From positions 1 to 64,000 of the forward strand of contig CALJKW010000024.1 in the NCBI GenBank assembly GCA_937980205.1: a stretch of DNA of 64,000 nucleotides. The letters run 5' to 3'. Below, piece by piece: positions 45,343-54,264 of this stretch (positions are counted from its first letter, which is position 1; every line of letters begins with the position of its first letter). Origin of the DNA: an uncultured Myxococcales bacterium (GTDB lineage: Bacteria; Myxococcota; Myxococcia; Myxococcales; Myxococcaceae). A program made the position numbers and the translations under genes. The notes beneath the pieces are model-generated. The model was not told where the DNA came from. It saw only the letters and a program-made list of their open reading frames with translations, and searched no databases.

Positions 45343-46524
45343 TCACAGCGCCTTCAGCCACGCCACCAGCGCGGCACGGTCCTCCGCCGGCCAGTCGGTC
45401 CCATACGCATGGCCCGGCACCTTCTCGAGCCGCGCCGGGTCGAACAGCTCCTCCAGCGTCGCCACCGCGCCGTGGTGCAGGTACGGCGCGCCGGCGCCGA
45501 TGCGAATGAGCGCCGGCGGCCGGTATCGCCCCGTGCCGCGCGCGGCGCCATTCGCGAGCGCGAGGTCGGTGCCGATTCGCGCAGCGTCGACGGGCTCTCC
45601 GCCGTACACCGCGTTCGAGTGACACTCGGCGCAGCCGCGGCGGAACAACGCGAGGCCCGGCCCCGCAGGCGGCGCCTTCACCGCGGGCGTCAGCGAGTAC
45701 AGGTACTGCGCGAGCGCCCACGCGAGCACGCGCGGAGGCCGCACGCGCTCGTGGTTCGAGTGCAAGAGCTGCGTCTCCTGCCGAATCGCGAGCGCCGTGG
45801 GGCTCACGTGCCGAATGGTCCCGGCCTGGGTGAAGAAGCTCTGCTCCCTCAAGCCCCACAGGTCGGGAATCGCGACCGGGTCCTCGTCGTCGTCCTCCGT
45901 GACGTCGGCGCGACCGGGGCCCCACGTCTTCATGCGCGCGGCGAGGCGCTCGTCGACGCGCGTGTTCGTCTCGGCGTGGAACTGAAGCCGCAGCGTGCCG
46001 TAGTCGAACGTGCGCCGGGCCTGGCCGGGCACGACCTCGCCGTCGACGACGGTCGCGTGGCAGAGGGCGCAGGTGATGCCGAGCCGTGACTTGCCGTCGA
46101 TGTCGGTGAACGCGACGACTCCGGGAGCGTCGCCGCGCGCGTCGCGCTGCAGCCCCACCTGCGCCGAGAGCTCGGGCCGCGTGGCGGCGAACTCGACGAG
46201 CGGCTCGGCGCGCAGCGGGTAATCGAAGAACACGCGCCGGCCGAGCGCCTCCCACTCGGCCTGCGTCTTGGGGGTCTGCCCGTCCCACAGCGGCGCGCCG
46301 CGCACGACCGGGTTCCACTCGGGCAGCGCGTCCCAGCCTCCGCTCGGCAGCGCGTACGAGCTCAGGCGCTGCCGCGAGTAGGTGTTGTCGTGATTCGCGA
46401 GCGAGGCCTCGAGCACTTCGCGGCGGAACGCGCGGTCGTTCAGGTACCGCTCGCGCTCCGGTACGACCTCGCGCTTGCACGCCGCGAGGCACAGCACGAC
46501 GACGGGTGAGACGAAACGGATCAG
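45343..46524 (-). CDS. Dihaem c-type cytochrome lipoprotein, probable CTG start
   Basis: 393 residues if begun at the CTG at 46524. Two CxxCH haem motifs are present (GITCALCHATV and GCAECHSNAVYGG), with ALGRRVFFDYPLR and PLWDGQ near the N-terminus. The arrangement resembles cytochrome-c-peroxidase-like or secreted dihaem cytochromes. The conventional start, GTG at 46497, leaves only MLCLAACKR, too short for export. The upstream CTG gives LIRFVSPVVVLCLAAC, a normal lipoprotein signal, and overlaps the preceding TGA as CTGA. An in-frame stop further upstream leaves no other choice. An electron-transfer role in the periplasm is inferred. Confidence 0.8.
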   Translation of the reverse strand: MIRFVSPVVVLCLAACKREVVPERERYLNDRAFRREVLEASLANHDNTYSRQRLSSYALPSGGWDALPEWNPVVRGAPLWDGQTPKTQAEWEALGRRVFFDYPLRAEPLVEFAATRPELSAQVGLQRDARGDAPGVVAFTDIDGKSRLGITCALCHATVVDGEVVPGQARRTFDYGTLRLQFHAETNTRVDERLAARMKTWGPGRADVTEDDDEDPVAIPDLWGLREQSFFTQAGTIRHVSPTALAIRQETQLLHSNHERVRPPRVLAWALAQYLYSLTPAVKAPPAGPGLALFRRGCAECHSNAVYGGEPVDAARIGTDLALANGAARGTGRYRPPALIRIGAGAPYLHHGAVATLEELFDPARLEKVPGHAYGTDWPAEDRAALVAWLKAL

Positions 46525-47075
46525 GTCACGACCTCGGGCTCGCGCTGGGCGTCAGGCCCGGTGAGTGTACGCAGCTCTCCGTCGACTGCCACGTCGACCT
46601 CGGTCTTGTAGACGGTGGGAGCACCGATGCGCAGGTAGCTGCTGCCCCCGTACGTCGGAGCGCTCAGGTCGTACATCGCCTTCTCCGTCGTGTTCGGAGC
46701 GACCTGCCCGTTCCACGGCGAGTACTGGTTGTTGAGCCAGCGCCGCGGGTTCGACGGCGTGAGCGTGTCGACGAGCGCGCCCGTCCTCGAGTCGTAGAGG
46801 CGAACGGCGCGGACCTCGAGGTTCGCGGGCGAGTGCGCCGTCGAGACGACGTCGAGCTGCAGGCTCGACTGGCGGCAGCCGCAGCCGGCGCCCGCGCAGT
46901 CGGCGAACTCGCTGTCACGGAGCGCTTGCGCGCCGCTGCCTCCACACGGGTCACCGAGCGTGATGGCCGAGACGCTGACCTTCACGTCGCCGCCGCACGG
47001 CTTCGTCCAGACCGGGTTCTGGGAGATGGGACCGCAGGCGAGGGCGAGGAGGAGGAGCGCACCGAGCTTTTTCAT
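46521..47075 (-). CDS. Hypothetical lipoprotein
   Basis: 184 residues from the ATG at 47075, with GAAGGGG upstream as ribosome-binding site. MKKLGALLLLALACGPIS is a clear lipoprotein signal (LALAC). The mature part has a cluster of cysteines (CGGDVKVSV, DPCGGSG, CAGAGCGCRQ) and a beta-rich body (LEVRAVRLYDSRTGALVDTL), ending TGPDAQREPEVVT. No family recognised. The stop overlaps the proposed CTG start of the cytochrome gene, so the two are probably a functional pair at the envelope. Confidence 0.75.
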   Translation of the reverse strand: MKKLGALLLLALACGPISQNPVWTKPCGGDVKVSVSAITLGDPCGGSGAQALRDSEFADCAGAGCGCRQSSLQLDVVSTAHSPANLEVRAVRLYDSRTGALVDTLTPSNPRRWLNNQYSPWNGQVAPNTTEKAMYDLSAPTYGGSSYLRIGAPTVYKTEVDVAVDGELRTLTGPDAQREPEVVT

Positions 47076-47149
47076 GACGGGACCCCTTCGCAAGGAAGGG
47101 ACCAACGCCCAAGCTCGCGAAGTCACGGCGCGTGTCGCACCGGTGCGAC

Positions 47150-48685
47150 TCAGAGATCTGACGCCGGGGCGGGGTTCTTCGAGGCCCGCTGCGCCTTCAC
47201 CATCTTCACGAAGGTCTTGATGTCGGCGACGTGCACCGAGCGCGTCGCCAGCGCGACGATGCACCAGCACACCGCGATGACGCCGACGCGCGGCCAGCCG
47301 GGCAGGCCCAGGCGGCGCAGCCCGTAGTCGATGGCGAGCACGATGATCGCGGTGAGCACGGTGCGCACGCAGACGGAGACGAGCCGCGCGTCGACGGCCA
47401 GCCGGCCGAGCCGCTGCAGCATGATGCCGGTGGTGATCAGCTCGGTGACGACGATCGCCGCCGCGCACGTGACCGACCCACCCGACGGCCCGTACCAGTC
47501 GAGCATCAGCGGCACGAAGATGAAGTCGAGCGCGGGCGCGACGCCGAGCATCGCGATGGAGACGAGCGTCACCGTCCACCCGCGGTTCAGCGCGGCGAGG
47601 CACGTCGACGCGACGACGTTCACGTAGGTGAGCAGGTACGTCGCGGCCATGACCTCGAGCACGCGGCTCGCCGGCAGGAACTCGGGCTTGAGCAGCAGCA
47701 CGAGCTGCTCGGCGGCCACGTAGGCGCCGACGGCGAGCGGCGCGCCGACGACGACGCAGGCCTCGATCGCGCGGCGGATGATGGGAGCCGCCTTCTCGGG
47801 GCTCTCCTTCGCGGCGCGCGAGAGCGGCGGCAGCAGCACCCAGCTGATGACCGGCACGACGGCCATGAGGATGCCGCCGAAGCCGAGCACCGCGGTGTAC
47901 CAGCCGACCTCGCGGTTCGCGGCGGCCTGCGAGCCGAGCTTCGCGGCCGCGATGGAGCCGAGCACCGCGACGTCCGCGCGCCCCATGCCCGCCAGCGCGA
48001 TGGCGTTGATCCACCACGACACCGACTTCTTGATGGCGGCCTTCGTCGCCGGCCAGTCGACCTCGAAGCGCAGGCCGACGTGCCGGTTGCAGAGCCACAG
48101 CGTGCCGCCCGCGCGAATCGCCTCGGAGATGGTGAACGACGCGGCGAGCCACACGATGGAAGCGCCCAGCCACAGGCCCGAGACGATGCCCACGGCCCAG
48201 GTGAGCTTGGTGATGATGTTGACGACCGAGAGCCCGTCGACCTTGCCCGCCGTGTGCAGCAGCGCCGAGGCGGTGCTCTGCATCATCACCATCAGCTGCG
48301 CGAGGGCGAAGACGACGGCGGTGACGATGATCTCCGTCGGGCGGCCGAGCGCGATGAGCGTGCCGACGAGCGCGAGCGTCAGCACCGCGCCGAGGCCGGC
48401 GCGGACCAGCACGATGCCGCCGAAGATGCCGTCCGCGCGCTTGAGCGTGGTGCCGAGCTCGGTGCGCAGCCACATGTCGACGCCCAGCCAGGCGGCGACG
48501 AGGAACAGGCCCGCGAAGCCGTCCGCGAAGTTGAGCTCGCCGAACCGCTCGGCGCCGAGCATGCGCGGCACCAGGAAGTGCCGCACCGCCAGCGTGATGC
48601 CGAAGGAGACCACCAGCGAGCCGGCCAACTTCAGCGCGTTGCGGAGGGCGGTCGAGGCTTCGTGCGAAGGAGATGACTCGGACAT
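47150..48685 (-). CDS. Wzx-like oligosaccharide flippase
   Basis: 511 residues with about 12-14 membrane helices spread evenly. It begins ALRNALKLAGSLVVSFGITL, then RMLGAERFGELNFADGFAGL, the characteristic first-loop motif of the polysaccharide flippase (Wzx/MviN) group of the MOP superfamily. It is expected to flip lipid-linked saccharides across the inner membrane. No glycosyltransferases adjoin it, so its saccharide is unknown; it may belong to a dispersed exopolysaccharide or LPS locus. The 74 bp to the next gene hold no recognisable element. Confidence 0.88.
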   Translation of the reverse strand: MSESSPSHEASTALRNALKLAGSLVVSFGITLAVRHFLVPRMLGAERFGELNFADGFAGLFLVAAWLGVDMWLRTELGTTLKRADGIFGGIVLVRAGLGAVLTLALVGTLIALGRPTEIIVTAVVFALAQLMVMMQSTASALLHTAGKVDGLSVVNIITKLTWAVGIVSGLWLGASIVWLAASFTISEAIRAGGTLWLCNRHVGLRFEVDWPATKAAIKKSVSWWINAIALAGMGRADVAVLGSIAAAKLGSQAAANREVGWYTAVLGFGGILMAVVPVISWVLLPPLSRAAKESPEKAAPIIRRAIEACVVVGAPLAVGAYVAAEQLVLLLKPEFLPASRVLEVMAATYLLTYVNVVASTCLAALNRGWTVTLVSIAMLGVAPALDFIFVPLMLDWYGPSGGSVTCAAAIVVTELITTGIMLQRLGRLAVDARLVSVCVRTVLTAIIVLAIDYGLRRLGLPGWPRVGVIAVCWCIVALATRSVHVADIKTFVKMVKAQRASKNPAPASDL

Positions 48686-48740
48686 CGGCGGCGGACGCAG
48701 CTTCGGTCAGCGCGAGAGGTGCGTCGAGCACGAACCGCCT

Positions 48741-48850
48741 CCGTTCACACTGAGCGGAGGCCGCAGGCCGGAGTCGAAGTGGGCCGCGCGTCGGCTTCGG
48801 GCCCCCTTCGACTGCGCTGCCCTTCGGGCAGCTCCGCTCAGGGTGAACGG
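48741..48850. repeat. Imperfect long inverted repeat, REP/BIME or MITE-like
   Basis: The left arm (48741-48778) begins CCGTTCACACTGAGCGGAG and ends GGAGTCGAA; the right arm (48807-48850) is its near reverse complement, ending CTCAGGGTGAACGG. Each arm also folds on itself (GGCCGCAGGCC; CTGCCCTTCGGGCAG). It fills most of the gap between the flippase and ligase genes. A partial copy of an arm end, GTTCACGCTGAGCGG, is at 7583-7597. No target-site duplication was identified. Confidence 0.7.
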
Positions 48851-48873
48851 TGCTTCTATCGACTTCCGCGCAC

Positions 48874-49800
48874 CTACTTCTCCCGCTCACTCCACCTGCA
48901 CTGCTCCGGCGCCTTGTCGTCCCTCAGGCCCAGGAACGCCGGGTGCCGCAGCTTCCCGTCTCCGGTCCACTCGTGGAACGCGAGCTGGCAGACGAGCTTC
49001 GGCGCCACCCACGTGGCGTCGCGAAGCCGCGGCGCACCGACGAAGGGAGACTCCGTCACCTCGAGCTTCCGCAGCTTCGCCCCGAGCTCCCTCAGCGTCT
49101 TCGAGTTGAAGCCGGTGCCCACCTTGCCGCAGTAGCGAAGCTCCGGCCCGTCGTAGAGGCCGACGAGCAGCGCGCCGAAGTCTTCGCGCGAGCCCTTCGG
49201 CGCCGTGAAGCCGCCGATCACGAGCTCGGACTCGCGCCGGACCTTCACCTTCACCCACGCCTTCGACCTGCGCCCCGGCTCGTAGACCGACGCGCCGTCC
49301 TTCGCGAGGATGCCCTCCCAGCCGTGCTCCACGGCGTGCGCGTACGCGGCCATCCCATCGAGCTCGAGCACGCGCGAGCGCCTGAGCGGCGGCTTCTCGG
49401 GCACGAGCTTCTCGAGGGCCTTCCTGCGCTCGAAGAGCGGCCACTCCATGATGCTGTCGCCGTCACGCACCAGGCAGTCGAAGACCACGTACTGGGGCTC
49501 ATCGCCCTGCTGCCAGAGCTGGAACCGCGAGACGCCCTCGGGGTCGAACACCACGATCTCTCCGTCGAGCAGGAAGTCGCCGCCCTTCAGCTTCTCCAGC
49601 GCGGCGGCGATCTTCGGGAAGCTCGACGTTCGGTCGATCATGTTCCGCGACCACAGCTGCACCTTGCCGCCGACGCGCACCGCGAGCCCGCGGATGCCGT
49701 CGTACTTCTCCTCGTACACCCAGCCCGGCAGATGAAACGGCCCGTCCGCGAGCGTCGCGAGCATCGGCTCGATGCCTTTTCCCCTCGGCGCCTTCGGCAT
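48874..49800 (-). CDS. ATP-dependent DNA ligase (LigD ligase-domain type)
   Basis: 308 residues from the ATG at 49800, two nt after the tamB stop. The adenylation lysine lies in YEEKYDGIRG (Lys32). Motif III is LLDGEIVVFD, motif IV HGWEGILAKD and motif V WVKVKVRRESEL; an OB-fold domain closes the protein (about 195-305, GKVGTGFNSKTL). It resembles the stand-alone ligase domain of LigD, the non-homologous end-joining ligase, without polymerase or nuclease domains. No ku gene is in the window, so an NHEJ role is only possible. Being attached to tamA-tamB is odd and probably incidental. Confidence 0.92.
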   Translation of the reverse strand: MPKAPRGKGIEPMLATLADGPFHLPGWVYEEKYDGIRGLAVRVGGKVQLWSRNMIDRTSSFPKIAAALEKLKGGDFLLDGEIVVFDPEGVSRFQLWQQGDEPQYVVFDCLVRDGDSIMEWPLFERRKALEKLVPEKPPLRRSRVLELDGMAAYAHAVEHGWEGILAKDGASVYEPGRRSKAWVKVKVRRESELVIGGFTAPKGSREDFGALLVGLYDGPELRYCGKVGTGFNSKTLRELGAKLRKLEVTESPFVGAPRLRDATWVAPKLVCQLAFHEWTGDGKLRHPAFLGLRDDKAPEQCRWSEREK

Positions 49801-49802
49801 CT

Positions 49803-52800
49803 TCAGAACTCCCTGCTCCACACGAGGTCTGCTCCGTACGCCGCGTTGCCGCCGTAGGCCTCGACCGTCCAGTGCGGCACGAACTGGTATTCGACCTTCG
49901 CCGCGACGTCGTTCTCGCCCTTGCGCGGGTCGGCGCCGTAGCGCGCCTCGAGGCCCAGGTACACGTCGTCGGTGAGGTACTTGCCGCCCTCGACGCGCGT
50001 GCCGCGCAGGCCCTCGCTGCCCGTCTCGATCGAGAGCACGTCGAGCGGCAGCTTCTTCCCCAGCGCGCCCTTGAGCTGCGAGGCCGCGAGCGCGCCGAGC
50101 ACCGAGGCGACCTGGTCATTCGTGATCGCCGCCGAGCCGCCCTGCTTCAGCGTGCGCCGCCCGGTCGCGACGAGCGCGAAGATGTCGGACTCGGCCATCG
50201 GCGGGTTCGACGTCAGCCGGATGTTGAACTGCGGCAGCTGGCCGACGACCGTCGCGAACACCGTCACGCCCTCGCGCTCGTTGCGGTGGGTCGCCGTCAC
50301 GTTCACGTACGCGCGCGTCGGCAGCCCGCTGAACCGCACGTACGACGACTTGTCGAGGTCGAAGCGCCGGCCGATGACGTCGAGCCGCCCGCGCTTCACC
50401 TTCACCTCGCCGAACAGCGACGCGCCCTGCCCGACCTCGACGCGGAACCCCTCCGAGAGCCCGGCCTCGGCGTTCACGTCCGAGCTCTTGATCCACAGGT
50501 TGTTCGTCGCGTCGATGGCGATGCGAATCGTGCGCGCCGGCTTCTTCACCTCCGCGAGCGGGTCGCGCCCCTCGAGCTCCGCCAGCTTCTTGCGCTGCTT
50601 CGCGTTCACCGGCACGCCGTTGCGCACCAGCACGATGGTCTCGGGCCGCTCGAGGTCCTGCAGGTCCTTCCCCTTCACCTCGGGCAGCTCGATGACCGCG
50701 CGCGGAATCGCGAGGCGGCGGATGTCGATGAGGTCGGCGGTGATGATGCCGTCGATGGTGACGTTCTCGACCGACGCGCTCGCCTTGAGCTGGTCGTCGG
50801 TGATGATCGGGAAGTTCGTGGACTCGCCGCCGAAGTGCACGTTCCAGGTGTCGTTCTTGAGCGTGCCGCGGCCATAGAACGAGGCCCAGCCGCCGCCGCT
50901 CTTCGCGAACAGCTTCTCCAGCGTGAACTGCTCGTCGGTGCCCTTCGCGATGAGCTCGATGTCGCGGTACTCGCCGTACCCCTGCACCGCGACGCGGCCG
51001 GCCACGAGCTTCAGGTCTCCCGAGAACCGCGGCACCCCGAGCGTGCCGGACACCTTCGCGTTCGCGTCGAGGCGCCCCTCGACGCGCGGCAAGAGCTCCA
51101 GCGTCCCGGAGAGGAACGACAGGTCGAGCCCGTTCGACGTGAGCTCCACCGTCACCGGAGCCTTCTTCCAGTCCACCCCGCGCTCCACCGACGGCAGCGA
51201 GATGTCGAGCTGCACCTGGCCCTTCGTGCGCAGCTGGCCGGCTCCGGTGAAGAGCGTCATCGCGACCGTCGAGAGCGCGTCCTGGTAGTCGTAGGTGAAG
51301 TTCGCCTTCCCCAGCGCGACCTTGCCCATCGCGACCTGCTCGAGCTGGCCGCGCAGCTCGACCTTCGGGTCGGACAGCGAGCCCGACAGCGCGACTCCCG
51401 CCTTCACCGTGCCGCGCGGCTGCGTCTCGTCGGGGTTCGGGTCCATCAGCTCTTCGAGCGTGAAGGGGCCGACGTCTCCGTGGCCGTGCAGCGGCACGCC
51501 CTGAAGCTGCTTCGGGTCGGCGAGCGCCTCGAGCGGAGCCTCGGCGAACATCTCGAGCTCCACCAGCCGCACCGAGCCGCGCCGCGACGAGAGCTGCAGC
51601 TTCGTCCGCTCGCGCTCGGCGACCACCTTCAGCGACGCGTCGATGGGCTTCACCCGGTTGTTGTCGAGCTGCTGCACGGTGACCGTCACCTCTCCTTCCG
51701 GCGAATTCACCGTGCCCTTCGCCGACAGCGACAGCGCCACCTCGCCCTTGAGGTCCGTCATCACCAGGTTCGCGCCCTGCAGCGTCTCGAGCTTCAGGTG
51801 CTGCACCGTCGCGTCGACCTGCACCTCGGTCGCGCGCAGCGACTCGGCCGTCGGCGGCTTCGCGCGAAGGCCCTCGAGCGTCAGCGGCGTGAGCAGCTTC
51901 ACGTCGGCCTCCGCTCCGAAGGCCCGCGCCGCCAGCGTCGCGCCGAGCGCGCCGGACTCGTCCGGCTTCACCTCGAGCACCAGCTTGTCGACGGGGATGT
52001 AGCGCTCGCCGCCGCGCTCTTTGAGCTCCCACACCGCGTCGGTCGCCTCGACGCGCGCGGTGACGCGGGGCTTCGCCGCCGTGCCGGTCGCCGTCACGCG
52101 AATCGTCGCCCGGCCCTTCGCCGGGATGTCCGCCTGCGCGAGCGGCCCCAGCCCCTCGAGCACGAGGTCCTGCAGCGTCACGTCGGCGGAGAGCTCTTCG
52201 GTCGTCCCCCTGGTGAGCCCCTTCACCGGCACGTCGAAGCTGCCCTCGAGCACCCCGAGCGACGACGTCGCGTCGAAGCCGCCCGACGCGCGGTCCTTCG
52301 CGTAGCGCGCCTCGAGCTTCAGCTGCAGCTGCCGCAGCGTGCGCACGCTGCCGTCGCGCCAGGTCACCGACGCCTCCGCCGAGGGAGCCGACGTGCGCCC
52401 GGTCGCCGACGCGGTGAGGTCGAGCTTGCCGCCCAGGCCCCACTTCGTCGGCACGAACGCGTGCGGCAGCCGCGTCAGCTCGACGTTCTTCGCGTCCACC
52501 TTGGCGTCGACGCGCCCGCCCTTCAGCTTCGCCTGCAGCGCGACGCGCTGCTCCGCCGACACGAGCGCGAGCGGCTCGACCTCGAGGCCGTCTCCGAACC
52601 GAAGGTGCGCCGGGGCCTCGAGCGTCCAGTCCGCCTCGGGGTAGTGGAGGACCAGCCCGTTCAGCTGCAGCCCGTTCGCGTCGGCGTCGACGGTGCCCTT
52701 CGCGGTGAGGCTCATGTCCGCGAGCCCCTTCGTCGAGAGCAACAGGTCGAGGTCGCGCCCGTGCGTGTCGAGGTGAACGCGCACGTCGTCGAAGTTCCGC

Positions 52801-54263
52801 TCGCCCGACGCGATGCGCTTCACCTCGGCGTCGAGGCGCGCCTCGAGCGGCCGCAGCACGTTCGCGACCTCGGCGTCGAGCGTCACGCCGCGCAGGGCGA
52901 GGTCCGCGACGTGCAGCACCTGCAGGTCGCCCTTCGCGGCGAGGCGCGGGCCCTTCGTCGGTCCGTCGACCGTCAGTTGCAGCTTCCCGGCGCCTGCCAC
53001 CGCCGGCGGCACGGAGCCGGTCACCTCGCCCACGACCTTCATCAGCCCGGCCAGGTCGTCCGCGTCGACGTCGGCGCGCACATCGACGTTCTTCAGGTTG
53101 CCGCGGCCCGCCGCCTTCACGCGCGCCCCCTTCACGTCGAGGTCGAGCGTCGACAGCGTGAAGTCTCCACCCGCGGCCTTCGCGTCGACGGTGAGCGTGC
53201 CGACGCTCGTCCACTTCGCCTTCAGGTCGAGCGACCCCGCGAGCGACTCGAGCTTCGTGTCCGCGAGTCCGCCCCGCGCCTCGACCGAGATGTCCGACGG
53301 CCGCCCCTTGCCGAGCAGCTCGGAGAGGTCGACGTCGTCCGCCTTCACCTCGAACGACGGCACCGCCGCGCCGGCGAGCACCGCCTTCGCCGAGAGCCGC
53401 GCCTTGCCGGCCTCGACCTTCAGGTCCACTCCCTGGGGAGACGCGGTGCCCGTCGCCTTCACCGGCACCTTCAGCGGGAAGCCTTGCGCGAAGCGCTCGG
53501 CGACGTCGGGCGGCACGAACAGCTCGGCGATGCGCGCGCGGGTGTCCGCGAGGGAGAGCTCGCCGTCGAGGCGCGCGTCTCCGAGCGAGAGCTTCACGCC
53601 GAGCTGCTCGCCCTTCGCGAGCGCGTCGAGCTGCAGCGGCAGCGGCGATGGCTCACCGAGCAGCGAGCCCTTCAGCGCGAGCTGGCCGTCGAGCTTCAGC
53701 TTCTCGCCCGAGCGCACCTCGACCGCGCCGTCGATGCTGACGCCGTCGAGCGTGTACTGCTTCTGCCAGTCGACGTAGCCGTCCTGAAGCGAGAGCTGCT
53801 GCACGTCGACGTGCAGCTCGGTGACCGGCGCGTTCGGGTCGTCGGGCTTCGGCACCTTCGCGGCGACCGCGCGGGTGAGGTTCAAGCCGCGCTCGTCGCT
53901 CGAGAGGTAGAGCCTGAGGCCCTGCAGCTCGGCGCGGCGGACCACGACGTCGCGCGACACCAGCTTCAGCAGCGCGACGTCGACCTCGGCGCGCCTGAGC
54001 TCCGCGACGAGCTCGCCCTCGGGCGTGTAGAGCTTCACGTCCTCGAGGACGATGACTCCGCCCTGGAGCGACAGCGTCTTCGCCTCGAGCTTGCCGGCGA
54101 GCGCGTCACCGGCGGCGTCGAGCGCGAGCTTGCGCACCCGCTCGGAGCCCGCGCCGCTGGTCAGGTACAGCCACGCGCCGACGAGGCCGAGCACCAGCAC
54201 GCCGATCAGCACGACGAGCGCACGGAGGAGTCGTCCACCCCACCGCTTCGCCCGCGGCGACAC
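49803..54263 (-). CDS. tamB: TamB-family translocation and assembly protein
   Basis: 1486 residues from a GTG one nt after the tamA stop. A single N-terminal membrane anchor (about 11-34, ALVVLIGVLVLGLVGAWLY) is followed by a very long beta-rich, repetitive region (AsmA/TamB-like, with many LxxLxLxxKG and VxVDAxxL strands). The conserved C-terminal TamB domain has GRLDVIGRRFDLDKSSYVRF, NEREGVTVFATVVGQLP and SNPPMAESDIFALVATGR. TamB spans the periplasm and works with TamA in outer-membrane protein insertion and in phospholipid transport. The gene order tamA-tamB with almost no gap supports the call. Confidence 0.93.
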   Translation of the reverse strand: MSPRAKRWGGRLLRALVVLIGVLVLGLVGAWLYLTSGAGSERVRKLALDAAGDALAGKLEAKTLSLQGGVIVLEDVKLYTPEGELVAELRRAEVDVALLKLVSRDVVVRRAELQGLRLYLSSDERGLNLTRAVAAKVPKPDDPNAPVTELHVDVQQLSLQDGYVDWQKQYTLDGVSIDGAVEVRSGEKLKLDGQLALKGSLLGEPSPLPLQLDALAKGEQLGVKLSLGDARLDGELSLADTRARIAELFVPPDVAERFAQGFPLKVPVKATGTASPQGVDLKVEAGKARLSAKAVLAGAAVPSFEVKADDVDLSELLGKGRPSDISVEARGGLADTKLESLAGSLDLKAKWTSVGTLTVDAKAAGGDFTLSTLDLDVKGARVKAAGRGNLKNVDVRADVDADDLAGLMKVVGEVTGSVPPAVAGAGKLQLTVDGPTKGPRLAAKGDLQVLHVADLALRGVTLDAEVANVLRPLEARLDAEVKRIASGERNFDDVRVHLDTHGRDLDLLLSTKGLADMSLTAKGTVDADANGLQLNGLVLHYPEADWTLEAPAHLRFGDGLEVEPLALVSAEQRVALQAKLKGGRVDAKVDAKNVELTRLPHAFVPTKWGLGGKLDLTASATGRTSAPSAEASVTWRDGSVRTLRQLQLKLEARYAKDRASGGFDATSSLGVLEGSFDVPVKGLTRGTTEELSADVTLQDLVLEGLGPLAQADIPAKGRATIRVTATGTAAKPRVTARVEATDAVWELKERGGERYIPVDKLVLEVKPDESGALGATLAARAFGAEADVKLLTPLTLEGLRAKPPTAESLRATEVQVDATVQHLKLETLQGANLVMTDLKGEVALSLSAKGTVNSPEGEVTVTVQQLDNNRVKPIDASLKVVAERERTKLQLSSRRGSVRLVELEMFAEAPLEALADPKQLQGVPLHGHGDVGPFTLEELMDPNPDETQPRGTVKAGVALSGSLSDPKVELRGQLEQVAMGKVALGKANFTYDYQDALSTVAMTLFTGAGQLRTKGQVQLDISLPSVERGVDWKKAPVTVELTSNGLDLSFLSGTLELLPRVEGRLDANAKVSGTLGVPRFSGDLKLVAGRVAVQGYGEYRDIELIAKGTDEQFTLEKLFAKSGGGWASFYGRGTLKNDTWNVHFGGESTNFPIITDDQLKASASVENVTIDGIITADLIDIRRLAIPRAVIELPEVKGKDLQDLERPETIVLVRNGVPVNAKQRKKLAELEGRDPLAEVKKPARTIRIAIDATNNLWIKSSDVNAEAGLSEGFRVEVGQGASLFGEVKVKRGRLDVIGRRFDLDKSSYVRFSGLPTRAYVNVTATHRNEREGVTVFATVVGQLPQFNIRLTSNPPMAESDIFALVATGRRTLKQGGSAAITNDQVASVLGALAASQLKGALGKKLPLDVLSIETGSEGLRGTRVEGGKYLTDDVYLGLEARYGADPRKGENDVAAKVEYQFVPHWTVEAYGGNAAYGADLVWSREF

Positions 54264-54264
54264 C

